Positions 8,450-18,180 are shown, numbered from the stretch's first letter. The stretch: DNA of 64,000 nucleotides from Acidobacteria bacterium Ga0077534 (GCA_001464455.1 LNEI01000008.1:62001-126000), one strand, 5' to 3'. The notes: generated by a model not told the origin, from the sequence alone. Made by a program: numbers and translations.

Positions 8450-10397
8450 AAAGGTCACAAGTGAATACGATGACACGCAGATGCGCCTCTTTACGCTCGG
8501 CGTACTGAATGACCTTCACGCACTCGAAAACATGCTCAGTTCTGGGATGTTTGAAGAAGACGTGCATCGGATAGGGGCAGAGCAGGAAATGTTCCTGGTT
8601 GACTCGGCGATGCGTCCTTCGCCAATTGTAACGGAGCTGATGGAAGAAGCTCGCGACGGGCGTCTGACCACCGAGATCGGGAAATTTAATCTCGAAGCAA
8701 ACCTCACCCCGCGTGAGTTCTCAGGAAATTGTCTTTCCTTAATGGAGCAGGAACTCAACGAAGTCATCGACATCGTGCGAAAAGCCGCTTCGAAATTCAA
8801 TTCTGGTGTCGTTCTTGCCGGGATTCTTCCAACCATTCAGCCGTCAGACCTGACCCACGACAACCTGACACCGAATCCGCGATATCACGAGATCGATCGG
8901 GTTGTAACGAAGCTCCATGGCGAAAACCGTGTAATTCAGATAAAGGGCCTCGATGAACTGCATTTGACGCTGCAGGATACATTCATCGAATTCTGTAATA
9001 CCAGTTTTCAAATACATTTGCAGACCGGGGCACGCGATTTTGTCCAGCACTACAACTGGGCACAGGCGATCGCGGCACCTGTCTTGGCATCAGCGGTCAA
9101 CTCACCCCTTCTACTTAATCACAGGCTTTGGTGCGAAACGCGGCTGGCCTTGTTTCAGCATGCGACTGATACGAGATCGACTGTTCACAAAGAGCGGAAC
9201 CAGACACCAAGAGTCAATTTTGGTGATCGATGGGTTGATGACTCGATCATTGAGGTGCTTCGCGAAGACGCAGTTCGGTTCCGCATCCTTTTGACGCAGG
9301 CAGTCGAGGAAAACTCGCTCGACGTTCTCGCTGCAGGCGGCGTTCCAAAATTATCGGCCTGGCGTCTGCACAACGGCACGATATGGCGTTGGAACCGTCC
9401 GTGCTACGGGATCGTCAATGGTAAGCCGGGCATTCGGATCGAAGCAAGATATCTGCCTGCGGGGCCGTCCGTCGCCGACGAGATGGCGAACGCGGCATTT
9501 TTCCTCGGACTAATGAATTCCCTTCCCTATGAATTTGGCGATGTTTCAAAACTGATCTCGTTCGATGATGCCAAAAATAACTTCTTTAACGCTGCACGAT
9601 ATGGTCTCGGCGGACAGATCCGCGGGCTCGATGGCAAGAGTCGTAGGATAGGCACGCTGATCGTCGATGAGTTCCTGCCTCGGGCGCATGAAGGACTTCG
9701 CAAAGCGGGGATCGACGAAAGCGACACGGAACGGCTGCTTGAGATCATCCGCACCCGGGTTAGCCAGGAAAAGACTGGTTCCCGATGGATGATCGATTCG
9801 CTGTCAGCGATGGACAAGAGGGCAAAGCCCAATGTACGAATGCGGTCCCTGACCGCTGCAATGAAGAAACATCAGGAGAGTGGAGAGCCGATGCATGAGT
9901 GGCCCCTTGCGGAAATACCTGCACAGTCGGACTGGATCGATAATTACAAGACCGTTGAGCAGTTCATGGCGATAGATCTCTTCACCGTTCGCCCCGAGGA
10001 TATTTTGGATCTGGCGGCAAGCCTCATGCACTGGCGACACGTTCGTCATGTGCCCGTCGAAGATGACGGCGGACACCTTATCGGGATCGTCTCACACCGT
10101 GATCTGATCGAGCTCCTGGCATCCGGAAAGTTAGCCTCGGGCAAGCCGATAATCATACGCGACATCATGAAAACCGATCTTGTCACGATCGCACCAGACA
10201 CACCGACCCTTGAAGCTCTCGATCTTATGCGCGAGCGAAATATCGGATGCCTTCCCGTGGTAAAGGATGCACGCTTGGTCGGGCTGGTCACGGCCTACGA
10301 TTTTTTAACGGTTTCGGCGAAGTTGTTCGAGGAGAAACTATCCAGCGTTATCGCAAACAAGTCAGGAGGCAATGAATATGAATGCTCCAGAAGCTAA
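8439..10397 (+). CDS. glutamate-cysteine ligase (GCS2)-like enzyme fused to two CBS domains
   Basis: A 652-residue fusion. Residues about 25-400 resemble carboxylate-amine ligases of the GCS2 type, with the GAEQEMFLVD motif where such enzymes bind glutamate/Mg-ATP, GKFNLEANLTP and RIEARYLPAGP. Residues about 515-640 are a CBS pair (RHVPVEDDGGHLIGIVSHRDLIE and GCLPVVKDARLVGLVTAYDFL), which normally senses adenosine nucleotides. The combination suggests a nucleotide-regulated gamma-glutamyl ligase; the amine substrate is unknown. The ATG at 8439 has AGGAGA 6 bases upstream. It overlaps both neighbours, placing it in the middle of a four-gene operon ending in a Crp/Fnr regulator. Confidence 0.8.
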   Translation: MGDKKVTSEYDDTQMRLFTLGVLNDLHALENMLSSGMFEEDVHRIGAEQEMFLVDSAMRPSPIVTELMEEARDGRLTTEIGKFNLEANLTPREFSGNCLSLMEQELNEVIDIVRKAASKFNSGVVLAGILPTIQPSDLTHDNLTPNPRYHEIDRVVTKLHGENRVIQIKGLDELHLTLQDTFIEFCNTSFQIHLQTGARDFVQHYNWAQAIAAPVLASAVNSPLLLNHRLWCETRLALFQHATDTRSTVHKERNQTPRVNFGDRWVDDSIIEVLREDAVRFRILLTQAVEENSLDVLAAGGVPKLSAWRLHNGTIWRWNRPCYGIVNGKPGIRIEARYLPAGPSVADEMANAAFFLGLMNSLPYEFGDVSKLISFDDAKNNFFNAARYGLGGQIRGLDGKSRRIGTLIVDEFLPRAHEGLRKAGIDESDTERLLEIIRTRVSQEKTGSRWMIDSLSAMDKRAKPNVRMRSLTAAMKKHQESGEPMHEWPLAEIPAQSDWIDNYKTVEQFMAIDLFTVRPEDILDLAASLMHWRHVRHVPVEDDGGHLIGIVSHRDLIELLASGKLASGKPIIIRDIMKTDLVTIAPDTPTLEALDLMRERNIGCLPVVKDARLVGLVTAYDFLTVSAKLFEEKLSSVIANKSGGNEYECSRS

Positions 10398-10719
10398 AAC
10401 CGAATGGTCAAAGTTCTTAAAGTTCTTCACTGAACAAAATGTCGGCAGACCGACACGGCTCGGAGTGTTCGAGCGAAATGGAGACAACGTTGCCGATTAC
10501 TGGCTCCAAAACGGCGGGGCCCTTCTGGGTGTCGATCTTGACACATCGAAAGAGCGTTTTTCTATTCAGATCATCGTCGGCGAGATGGAACACATGGTAA
10601 TCGAGCCTCAACAACTGAGGATAATTCTAAGCCGTTCTGGCGAAGAAGATGGCCTCGACATTACCGAAGCGAACGGCAGCACGACGATCCTTCGCTTTGA
10701 GTTAGCGGCGACGCAATGA
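10378..10719 (+). CDS. DUF5335-like protein, copy 1
   Basis: A 113-residue soluble protein without signal or membrane segment. It resembles two other proteins in this window (29141-29530 and 30414-30779): an N-terminal EW..F/FF helix, a middle beta stretch, and a C-terminal DI.EA.G.TTILRF strand pair. I assign the group tentatively to DUF5335; no function is known. AGGAGG at 10364-10369 favours the ATG at 10378 (8-base spacing) over the one at 10372. It overlaps the CBS-ligase gene before it and shares ATGA with the regulator gene after it. Confidence 0.65.
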   Translation: MNAPEAKTEWSKFLKFFTEQNVGRPTRLGVFERNGDNVADYWLQNGGALLGVDLDTSKERFSIQIIVGEMEHMVIEPQQLRIILSRSGEEDGLDITEANGSTTILRFELAATQ

Positions 10720-11495
10720 ATGAAGAGTCCACAACGACGATTATCGGGCTTCCTGATGTCAGCACTGTCCCTAATACTACTATGAAGAACGTTCAAGATA
10801 TTCAGCACAAATGCCATACCTGCGATCTGCAGAACGATAGATCGTTCTGCCAACTGCCTGAGGCGGAGTTGCAGCGTCTCGAACGGATCAAGGTCACTAA
10901 AGCGTGTCCGAAGGGATCCAAACTCTTTATCGAGGGCCAGCCGACGAAAGGCGTTTTCATGCTGTGTAAAGGCCGCGTAAAACTGTCGACCTGTTCTCAG
11001 TCCGGCCGTGTGATGATCCTCGGCATAGCTGAGCCCGGCGACATTTTGGGGTTGAGTTCTGCACTGAGTTCCACAGAATATGAGGCGACGGCCGAGGTGC
11101 TTGAGGCATGTCAGGTCAATTACATCGAGACGTCAGAGTTACTCCACTTCCTAAAAACAAACCCGGAAGCCTGCCTGAACGCCGCCAGGCAACTCGGGCG
11201 CAGCTATCAGAAGGCATTTCGTCAAATATGTTCACTTGGCCTATCTGATACAGCAGCAGACAAACTTGGGAAACTGTTTCTCGCCTGGACTGGTAACGGT
11301 AATGGCGCCAGTGGCAGGATCAGGATCAAAAATCATTTCACCCACGAAGAGATCGCGGAGATGATCGGAGCCTCACGAGAGACCGTCACGCGAGCCTTAA
11401 AACAATTCCGCGAATCAAACCTTGTCACACTAAAGGGGTCTGATCTGGTCATTCATGACCGGCAAAGGTTAAAGGCTGCCATAGGTGGCGATTAG
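10716..11495 (+). CDS. Crp/Fnr-family transcriptional regulator
   Basis: A 259-residue regulator: N-terminal cysteine cluster HKCHTCDLQNDRSFC (C-x2-C-x8-C), cyclic-nucleotide-binding-type beta roll (about 60-150), dimer helix, and C-terminal winged helix. The recognition helix reads ASRETVTRALKQF. Its R-E-x3-R pattern is that of E. coli CRP, which reads TGTGA, and not the E-x2-SR pattern of FNR. The cysteines suggest a redox or oxygen-sensing Fe-S site as in FNR, with a fourth ligand possibly in MLCKGR or EACQ. It is the last gene of an overlapping operon and lies just before a cytochrome gene preceded by a perfect TGTGA-N6-TCACA site. Confidence 0.9.
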   Translation: MNEESTTTIIGLPDVSTVPNTTMKNVQDIQHKCHTCDLQNDRSFCQLPEAELQRLERIKVTKACPKGSKLFIEGQPTKGVFMLCKGRVKLSTCSQSGRVMILGIAEPGDILGLSSALSSTEYEATAEVLEACQVNYIETSELLHFLKTNPEACLNAARQLGRSYQKAFRQICSLGLSDTAADKLGKLFLAWTGNGNGASGRIRIKNHFTHEEIAEMIGASRETVTRALKQFRESNLVTLKGSDLVIHDRQRLKAAIGGD

Positions 11496-11533
11496 TTGGT
11501 TCCTTCTCATCAAATTCTTCTTTTTCTTCGATT

Positions 11534-11549
11534 TGTGACAATGCTCACA
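11534..11549. promoter_or_regulatory. CRP/FNR-type operator upstream of the decaheme cytochrome
   Basis: TGTGA-CAATGC-TCACA, a perfect match to the CRP-class palindrome, 73 bp before the decaheme cytochrome ATG. The spacing suits activation. The same 16-bp architecture recurs at 19404-19419. Confidence 0.75.
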
Positions 11550-11622
11550 TTACGAAAATTGGTGTTCGGATAACCTCAAGGCGCAATACCAAAATCATCC
11601 GAGAAATACGGAGGCGTTTATC

Positions 11623-12651
11623 ATGGCTTCAAATAAATTTGTTAAGGTGGCGATGCTCACCGCGTTCAGCCTATTGGCCTTTGCGTGGGTTATGTCGTCT
11701 ACATTTTCTACTGCATTGGGCGACCCGGTGGAGGATGATCCGGCCCCCGTGCCCGAGTTGATCGCAAAAGCCAGCGCCGATGACTACGTCGGCAGCGACA
11801 CGTGTGCCGCGTGTCACGAAGATCAATTCAAAAAATTCAAGAGCACTAAACACGCAAAGCTAAAGGATGTCGCCAGTTGGAAAGATAAAAAACAGGGCTG
11901 CGAATCCTGCCATGGCCCGGGCAAGGCTCACATCGAAGACGCAACGGATCTAACCAAGATCATTTCGTTCAAGAATAAGAGCTCGAAGCAGATCTCGGAC
12001 ACCTGTCTTGCCTGCCACTCAGGCAATGAAGGACACAACAATTTCCGTCGCGGTGAACACTGGCGAAATAATGTTGGTTGTACTGATTGCCATTCAGCCC
12101 ACGGAATGCCCCCGGAAACCTCAGCTGTAGGTTCCGCGACGCTTTTTGGCAAGTCGTTCAAGGGCGACCCTCCTCCTGCAATGCTCAAGTCAAATGAACA
12201 ACAGCTCTGTATTGCGTGCCACACCGAAGTAAAGTCACATTTCAATAAGCCGTTCAAACACAAGGTCATGGAAGGTGCTATGAAATGTAGCGACTGCCAT
12301 AATGCTCACGGTGGATTTGAATCCAAGCAGGCAAAGCTCGGCATCGGGGCTGATGCCTCGTGCGTCAAATGCCACGCAGATAAACAAGGGCCCTTCGTTT
12401 TTGAACATGCTCCGATGAAGGTCGAAGGATGCTCTGCATGTCATACACCGCACGGCTCCGCAAATCCCCGGCTGCTTAAACGCCCGCAGGTTCGCCAGCT
12501 TTGCATCGAATGCCACACTGGTATAACCGAACAACTCTCCGACGGCCCGACCGGCGGTCCACACGATCAGAAAACGCTATTGCAAAGAAACTGCACCGCG
12601 TGTCATTCAATGATCCACGGCTCAAATTCCAGCAGTGTGTTCTTTAGGTGA
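11623..12651 (+). CDS. decaheme c-type cytochrome, DmsE/MtrA family
   Basis: A 342-residue periplasmic electron carrier with an N-terminal signal/anchor (about 1-30) and exactly ten CxxCH heme sites: CAACH, CESCH, CLACH, CTDCH, CIACH, CSDCH, CVKCH, CSACH, CIECH and CTACH. Heme spacing, the GSDTCAACH start and the repeated H(S/N)AHG segments match the DmsE/MtrA group, which plugs into an outer-membrane porin and passes electrons across it. The MtrB/PioB-type porin gene follows 16 bp later, as expected for a porin-cytochrome conduit. A Crp/Fnr-type operator lies upstream. A GGAGG site lies 8 bases before the ATG. Confidence 0.93.
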   Translation: MASNKFVKVAMLTAFSLLAFAWVMSSTFSTALGDPVEDDPAPVPELIAKASADDYVGSDTCAACHEDQFKKFKSTKHAKLKDVASWKDKKQGCESCHGPGKAHIEDATDLTKIISFKNKSSKQISDTCLACHSGNEGHNNFRRGEHWRNNVGCTDCHSAHGMPPETSAVGSATLFGKSFKGDPPPAMLKSNEQQLCIACHTEVKSHFNKPFKHKVMEGAMKCSDCHNAHGGFESKQAKLGIGADASCVKCHADKQGPFVFEHAPMKVEGCSACHTPHGSANPRLLKRPQVRQLCIECHTGITEQLSDGPTGGPHDQKTLLQRNCTACHSMIHGSNSSSVFFR

Positions 12652-12667
12652 TGAATAAGGAGGATCT

Positions 12668-14974
12668 ATGACTAACGAAATTACTAGGAAAACAAAAAGG
12701 GTTGTCATGAGAAAGAATATCTTGTTTATCACGTTTGTGGTTATCGGACTGACATTGATCACTACCGATCTTCGTGCTCAGACTGCAACTCCGACACCTG
12801 CAGATCAGGCTGGCAACTTTGGCGGATACACCGTGGCGTCTTCGATCGAGTTCGGTGTTCGCGGATTAGCTTTTGATGGCAGCGACGAAAAATTCAGGAG
12901 CGATCTAAATTATCGCCCCGGGTTTCGGATCTGGGACTCCAGCTTTACGATCAGTCCTGTGGATGGGAAGGGTAAATTGTTTGATACCCTTCAGATCAAG
13001 ACTTCGGGGTGGGGTGCTGACCCCTCAGGCTTTATCCGCGTAGGGATGGACAAGACGGGAGCGTATAGGTTTGACGCTACCGTTCGCCAGATCAAGCTGA
13101 TCAACCGAGTTAGCAATTTAGCTCTCGGATATCATCCGTCCGACACAGACCGCACATTGGGCGATTTCGATGTGACCCTATTTCCAGAAAGAGAAGAGTT
13201 TCGCCTTCGTTTCGGCATGTCTTTCAACAAAACGAACGGAGACCGCGGTTCCTCAACGCGAACCCGCGATGTTTTTCCGATGGTGGAAAGCCTTAAGTCG
13301 GACGCCGGCGATCTCCGAGCCGGATTTGATACTAAACTCGCAGGCTTCAAACTGACCTTCACGGGCGGTCTCCGTCGTTTCGATGACTTTGGAAAGTTCG
13401 TTATCAATTCTCGACAAGTCGGTGTTGCCGGAAGCTGTTTTTTCGGGATATGCATTTCCCCCACCGATATCAACTTCATCAATCGGCTTGAAAGGCGAAA
13501 CCCAAGTAGCGGCGACACCGAATATGGCATCTTCACAATGAACCGCACGTTTGCCGAGAGACTCGACTTAACCGGCAGGTTTATTTATTCTCAGACGAAT
13601 AACAAATTTAGCATCTTAGAGAACCTGAATTATGACGGACAGATCCGCCTTCCGTCAGGTGTCACCTCTCCGGCCCTTTTTGTTGACAACAACTTCTTTG
13701 ACATATCGGGGAGATCAAAACGACCGCAGTCGCGTGGCGACCTAGGTTTGACGTATGCGGCGACCGAAAAGATCCGGTTCTCCAACACCTTCACCTTTGA
13801 TCAGTTCACCAGTTTTGGCGATTCGAACTATTACGAAAGCGTAACGGCCCGTGTCCAGTCAACGGGCCTGCCCTACACGGGCGGACTCCCTCAGCCGCCC
13901 CCTAACTTGGATACGCGCACGCTCTACTGGCGTCAACATAACCTAAAGCGGTTCACAAATACCGTTGAAGGGGATTTTCAGGTGAGCAAACAATTTAGCT
14001 TCTCGCTTGGTTACCGGTATACCCACCGGGCAGTAGTAATTGGCCTGCGAAATCAGCCGGTTAAAGACCTGCTGAACAGGCCGGTGGCAGCTCCAACGTT
14101 TGAGGTTGATGAGGAAGAGAACTCGGCAAACATATTTCTCTTTGGAGCGAAGATCAAGCCGACCTCCAACTGGACGATCTATGCGAAAGCCGAAACTGGT
14201 TCGGCAGATAACGCCTTTGTACGGCTCGCAAATCACGACTATACGAATGTCAACGTCAAAAGCAACCTGAACTACGGAAAATTCACTTTTCACATGTCGG
14301 GCAGTATCAGAAACAATGAGAATCCGTCGCGCACCGCCAATTACACAAACTCATCCGGGGCGATTACGCTTCCAGCTTTCGACATAATTGCGGACGTCAA
14401 AAGCAGGCTTTTGTCGACGTACGTCGATTATGTTCCTGATCCGCGGTGGACTATCAGCACCGGGTATACGTATAGCTACCTATCAAGCAAGACTGATACG
14501 GTTGTTCCATTGTCACTCAATGCGGCTCAACCGCCGAATCCAACTGGCAACCTGGGTTTCCTTCGAGGATTCAGCGAGTTTTACATGAAGGACAACTATT
14601 TCTTTGTGGATCTTTCGGGTCAGCCTACTAACCGGGTCTCTTTCTATGCCAGTTATCGTTACAACAACGATAAGGGTCAGGGGAGCCGAGCCGCGACACT
14701 GATGGAGCGATTCCTTAGTTCGTATCCATTCAAGTCTCACACGCCCGAATTCAGACTAGCCTTTAAGTTGACCAGGAACCTCGACTGGAATCTCGGTTAC
14801 CAGTACAACCGCTATGATGAGAAGCTACAGTTTGGGTATTTTCCTTACAACGAACTATCCAATACCAATGTAATTCCCGCTAACGCGACGTACCCGACCA
14901 ATCAGAACTACCGGGCACATATGCCTTACACCTCGCTGAGATTTTATTTTGGCGGAGGGGCAGCGGATCGCTAA
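12668..14974 (+). CDS. MtrB/PioB-family outer-membrane porin
   Basis: A 768-residue beta-barrel protein with a signal peptide ending near LRAQTATPTPA. The body is rich in alternating aromatic/polar strands (YRYTHRAVVIGL, LGYQYNRYDEKLQFGYF) and ends in an aromatic strand, TSLRFYFGG. The family forms a 26-28-strand barrel that sheathes the decaheme cytochrome and insulates its heme wire through the outer membrane. AGGAGG lies 4 bases before the ATG at 12668; a second in-frame ATG at 12707 is possible and would give a more standard signal peptide. An intrinsic terminator follows, so the decaheme gene and this gene form a two-gene unit. No cell-surface MtrC/OmcA-type cytochrome accompanies it. 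Confidence 0.88.
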   Translation: MTNEITRKTKRVVMRKNILFITFVVIGLTLITTDLRAQTATPTPADQAGNFGGYTVASSIEFGVRGLAFDGSDEKFRSDLNYRPGFRIWDSSFTISPVDGKGKLFDTLQIKTSGWGADPSGFIRVGMDKTGAYRFDATVRQIKLINRVSNLALGYHPSDTDRTLGDFDVTLFPEREEFRLRFGMSFNKTNGDRGSSTRTRDVFPMVESLKSDAGDLRAGFDTKLAGFKLTFTGGLRRFDDFGKFVINSRQVGVAGSCFFGICISPTDINFINRLERRNPSSGDTEYGIFTMNRTFAERLDLTGRFIYSQTNNKFSILENLNYDGQIRLPSGVTSPALFVDNNFFDISGRSKRPQSRGDLGLTYAATEKIRFSNTFTFDQFTSFGDSNYYESVTARVQSTGLPYTGGLPQPPPNLDTRTLYWRQHNLKRFTNTVEGDFQVSKQFSFSLGYRYTHRAVVIGLRNQPVKDLLNRPVAAPTFEVDEEENSANIFLFGAKIKPTSNWTIYAKAETGSADNAFVRLANHDYTNVNVKSNLNYGKFTFHMSGSIRNNENPSRTANYTNSSGAITLPAFDIIADVKSRLLSTYVDYVPDPRWTISTGYTYSYLSSKTDTVVPLSLNAAQPPNPTGNLGFLRGFSEFYMKDNYFFVDLSGQPTNRVSFYASYRYNNDKGQGSRAATLMERFLSSYPFKSHTPEFRLAFKLTRNLDWNLGYQYNRYDEKLQFGYFPYNELSNTNVIPANATYPTNQNYRAHMPYTSLRFYFGGGAADR

Positions 14975-15006
14975 GAAAATGGGCTAACGACGCCCTTCTA
15001 TTATTA

Positions 15007-15038
15007 AGCCGATGATCTTGTCGATCATCGGCTTTTTT
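15007..15038 (+). terminator. intrinsic terminator after the porin gene
   Basis: AGCCGATGAT and ATCATCGGCT arms around a short loop are followed by TTTTTT, 32 bases after the porin stop codon and between convergent genes. Confidence 0.9.
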
Positions 15039-15054
15039 CTGTTTGGTCTAAGCC

Positions 15055-16668
15055 CTAGAAGCTTTTGAAGTTGGTAGTGGATTTGTGGCATTCAGCGCAT
15101 TGAAACTGAGAAATGTCACCCAGGTTGATGGGATGCTTGAAGGTCTGATCGCCTTTGTGGCAGGCGGCACATTGCCAGGTGTTTTTGTCGCCGAGATTAA
15201 CGGGGTGTTGGAATACGCCGTCCGTTGCCGGTACGGTCTTCCCGCCAAACGTTCGGTCGATCGTCGTATGGCAAAGATTGCAGTCATTCCTTATGACCTT
15301 TCCTTCCTTGCTAAAATGCTGGCCGTCGTGACAACGGAAGCAGCCCTGAGCATTGAGATGGCCGATGTTGTTAGGTGATGCTTTCCAGTCCGTCTTCATC
15401 TCGGGGAAGAAATATGTTTGATAGATCTGTTGTATTTCCTTGATAGCACCTAACACGGCCGGGCCGTGCGAAGAGTAAATACCGGGATGGCTGGAACGAT
15501 AGAACTCATCGATATCTCGTGCTATTGTCGCAACCGCTTCATCATTGGTCAGATATGGCTTCGCCAATGTCTCGACCGCCTTCGCCTTGATAAAGGGGAG
15601 AGAAATATCCAGCCTTCCCGCCTCAAGCGAGCGGTCAACTGCCTGATTTGGTGAAAGATAGATGTGCGCCGGGCGATTGTGACAGTCGATGCAGTCCATT
15701 TTGCGTTTCGACGCGGTTTCGATCTGCTGCTCGGTAAATGATGCCCCACGCGCAGTGTATTCCACGACATTGCCGGACGCGTCTTTCGTTCGAACCCACG
15801 GTATCGTCTCCCGCCTGTCGTCGGCCGAGATAAAGGTGACTTCATTCGACACGTTCATGTGCCAATGGATCCCGCCGACCGGTCCCGCGTTCGGATTGCC
15901 GCCGCCGACCTTGATCAGCATTCTGGTTTGGTCCAAAGAGTTCTTCTCGTCGTAACCGTAATGATTGAAAACCTTGATCTGGTCACCATGAAACTTCTCC
16001 GACCAGTGGCATTTCTGGCAGGTCTCGGTCGCCTCGCGCATGTTGTGTACAGGCGTTTTGATCGGTCGGTTATAGTGGCCGGTCACTACGCCGTACAACT
16101 GCCGCATACCGCCCATTTTCGCCCGGACGTACGCATCGGCTCCTCCCCCGACGTGACATTCCACACAGCGGATCTTCGCATGCGGCGAAGCGTTATAGGC
16201 GACGAATTCGGGCTTCATCACATCATGACAAGCCTGGCCGCAGAACGTAACCGACTCAGTGTATTCAAACGCCCGGTAGCTGCCATACGCTGTCATGAAG
16301 AGGAACATGAACGAAAGGCACATAAAGACGATAAGTGAACGGCGCCTGCGCGGGTCGTTGAGGTCCAGGATCGGATACGCGGCGATCTCGTCGACGGACA
16401 TCGTCCGCCGGCGGCGGCGTTCGTATAAAGCCCCGACCAACACGACGAATAATCCGAATAACAGGACACTCGGAACCAGAATGAAGGTGATCAGGTCTGT
16501 ATACGGATTATCACTGCCGCTCGAAAACTCGATCATCAGCAACAAAAGAAAGCTCGTCAAACTTGCAGATACCAATGCAAATCCGACAAAGCTAATGTAA
16601 TTTCGCATCAGACTCGGAGATTTCTTACCGCGAGTCGACACATCCTGAACTTCAGGTTCTTCGTTCAT
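15055..16668 (-). CDS. octaheme NapC/NirT-type membrane cytochrome
   Basis: A 537-residue protein with three N-terminal membrane helices (about 25-48, 60-82, 112-132) followed by a periplasmic multiheme region. The first heme site is the CxxxCH form FCGQACH. Seven CxxCH sites follow: CVECH, CQKCH, CIDCH, CFRCH, CNLCH, CAACH and CAECH. The NapC/NirT/NrfH family oxidises menaquinol and hands electrons to periplasmic partners, so it is the likely entry point for the porin-cytochrome conduit beside it. The last two hemes lie in repeats (HPVNLGDKNTWQCAACH, HPINLGDISQFQCAECH). It is convergent with the porin gene and the most downstream of four leftward cytochrome genes. Confidence 0.88.
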   Translation of the reverse strand: MNEEPEVQDVSTRGKKSPSLMRNYISFVGFALVSASLTSFLLLLMIEFSSGSDNPYTDLITFILVPSVLLFGLFVVLVGALYERRRRRTMSVDEIAAYPILDLNDPRRRRSLIVFMCLSFMFLFMTAYGSYRAFEYTESVTFCGQACHDVMKPEFVAYNASPHAKIRCVECHVGGGADAYVRAKMGGMRQLYGVVTGHYNRPIKTPVHNMREATETCQKCHWSEKFHGDQIKVFNHYGYDEKNSLDQTRMLIKVGGGNPNAGPVGGIHWHMNVSNEVTFISADDRRETIPWVRTKDASGNVVEYTARGASFTEQQIETASKRKMDCIDCHNRPAHIYLSPNQAVDRSLEAGRLDISLPFIKAKAVETLAKPYLTNDEAVATIARDIDEFYRSSHPGIYSSHGPAVLGAIKEIQQIYQTYFFPEMKTDWKASPNNIGHLNAQGCFRCHDGQHFSKEGKVIRNDCNLCHTTIDRTFGGKTVPATDGVFQHPVNLGDKNTWQCAACHKGDQTFKHPINLGDISQFQCAECHKSTTNFKSF

Positions 16669-16804
16669 CTGGTTTTACCTCAAACTCTTTAGGACCATCA
16701 ATTCCAAAATGTGCCAAAGCCGTCCGAACAAACCCGATTCAGCGAATACGAATTTTTGTTCAAACGGCCCGGGCACAAATGACAGATAGAAGATCAGTTC
16801 GTCA

Positions 16805-17134
16805 CTAAGGCGTCTTTAACCCTCGCATATAGGCAGCCAATCCCTTGGCTTCACCCTCTGTCATGCCCTTTGACTCAAATCCGGGCATAAAGGGCGGCTT
16901 CTCACCTTTCTTACCCTTCATTATCACCTCTACATGGTGCTCATCCGGCTTTGCCGCGTCGTAGAATTTGCTGGCGGTTGGCGAGTGACAAACAGCACAT
17001 TTTGCTTTGTAAGTTGCGGCTGGTTCATCAACTGCGGCTCCTACCTTCGCCGGTGTTACGTTGAACACTGTCAACAGAAAAAATGGTACTGAGAAAAATA
17101 TAATTGCGATCAGTTTTGTGCGGTTGGCTTTCAT
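16805..17134 (-). CDS. small monoheme c-type cytochrome
   Basis: A 109-residue periplasmic class I-like cytochrome c with a signal peptide or anchor (about 5-28) and a single CAVCH site. Methionines in PFMPGFESKGM could supply the distal ligand. Such shuttles carry electrons between the quinol dehydrogenase and larger cytochromes. The frame is open to 17245, but GAGGAG before the ATG at 17134 and the good signal peptide fix the start there. The 136-bp gap to the NapC/NirT-type gene holds no other gene. Confidence 0.85.
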   Translation of the reverse strand: MKANRTKLIAIIFFSVPFFLLTVFNVTPAKVGAAVDEPAATYKAKCAVCHSPTASKFYDAAKPDEHHVEVIMKGKKGEKPPFMPGFESKGMTEGEAKGLAAYMRGLKTP

Positions 17135-17317
17135 GTTCGACTCCTCGATAAACTTCGAGAACCCTTTGCGGCTCCCGCTGTTGCTTGTCGCAACCATTGT
17201 GCCAAGCTTCCACCGCTCGGAGTGCCCGCTTGTACGGCACTTCATTTCTCAACGATGGAAAATACCTGTCCCAACGCGGCTCAACTTCACATCCACCGTG
17301 GATTTTTCCACACTTCA

Positions 17318-18178
17318 TCAAAACTTAAAGGTCCTACCTTCATGACAACGCTTGCAGCTCGCCGGATCTTTTATCCCGAACGCTCGCCGGTCGTTGTGGC
17401 ACGAAAGGCAGCTTTGCTTGCCCGCCGGGGCGAAATGCATCGATGGAAGCGGGGATGTTACCTGGCGTCCGCGGGCCGATCCGGCCAGTACCGTGTGGCA
17501 TGCAGCACAGTTCAGATTCCCTCTTCTCGCGTGTTCCTGATGGCTGAAATTGATCGCATACGCCCGCGACCAATCCGAACCACGAATGGGCCGCCCGGGC
17601 TGGTGACACGTGCTGCAGGAACCAATATTCCTGCCGCCGACCTCTGTCCGCGGGCCATGACATTGGAAACAGGTCTGATGGGCTGAGGCTCCCGACGGAA
17701 CCGATAATGCCGCGCCCCGTCTCGACGGTTTATGACATGTAGCACAGCTCGTCTGTTTGAGGTGTTTGCCGTGGTCGAATTTAATGTTAAAGCTACGAAG
17801 CGCCGGAAAAGGCTTAACGTCAGTAGGCGTATGACAGATCGTGCAGATCGGATTCTTGTTGTCCGCAAACTGCTGTACATGACAGCCCGCACACGGCAAG
17901 TGGCCCGGAAACTTAGGTTTTGTTAATCCTTCCTGACGCTTGTGACATACGAGACAGGGCATTCGTGCATGCTGTGGTTCAGAGTGCTGAAATTTTGTGT
18001 ACGACTGCGCAGGCTCAATAATCTCCGGTGCCGTTTCCGTAATTTCCGGTGCCGTTTCCGCAGACGTCGAAAAGGTGGAGAACGAAAACGCATACCCTGC
18101 GAGCAAGCAAAATAGCAGAACGACGGCTATTTCGAGACGCTTGATACTTGGCCCTGATATGTTCCTGCTTCGTTCCAT
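17318..18178 (-). CDS. nonaheme c-type cytochrome A
   Basis: A 286-residue secreted or membrane-anchored multiheme cytochrome. An N-terminal hydrophobic segment (about 16-36) precedes a short tandem ETAPEI repeat. Nine CxxCH sites follow: CLVCH, CAGCH, CTICH, CATCH, CFQCH, CSTCH, CAACH, CLSCH and CKRCH. Several distal histidines sit in F(D/S)H...H segments, as in cytochrome c7/c3-type chains. Its start is 2 bp from the stop of the upstream nonaheme gene, so the two are coupled. I do not recognise a named family; similar heme arrangement in both suggests an old duplication. Confidence 0.85.
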   Translation of the reverse strand: MERSRNISGPSIKRLEIAVVLLFCLLAGYAFSFSTFSTSAETAPEITETAPEIIEPAQSYTKFQHSEPQHARMPCLVCHKRQEGLTKPKFPGHLPCAGCHVQQFADNKNPICTICHTPTDVKPFPALRSFNIKFDHGKHLKQTSCATCHKPSRRGAALSVPSGASAHQTCFQCHGPRTEVGGRNIGSCSTCHQPGRPIRGSDWSRAYAINFSHQEHARRGNLNCAACHTVLAGSARGRQVTSPLPSMHFAPAGKQSCLSCHNDRRAFGIKDPASCKRCHEGRTFKF

Positions 18179-18180
18179 GA

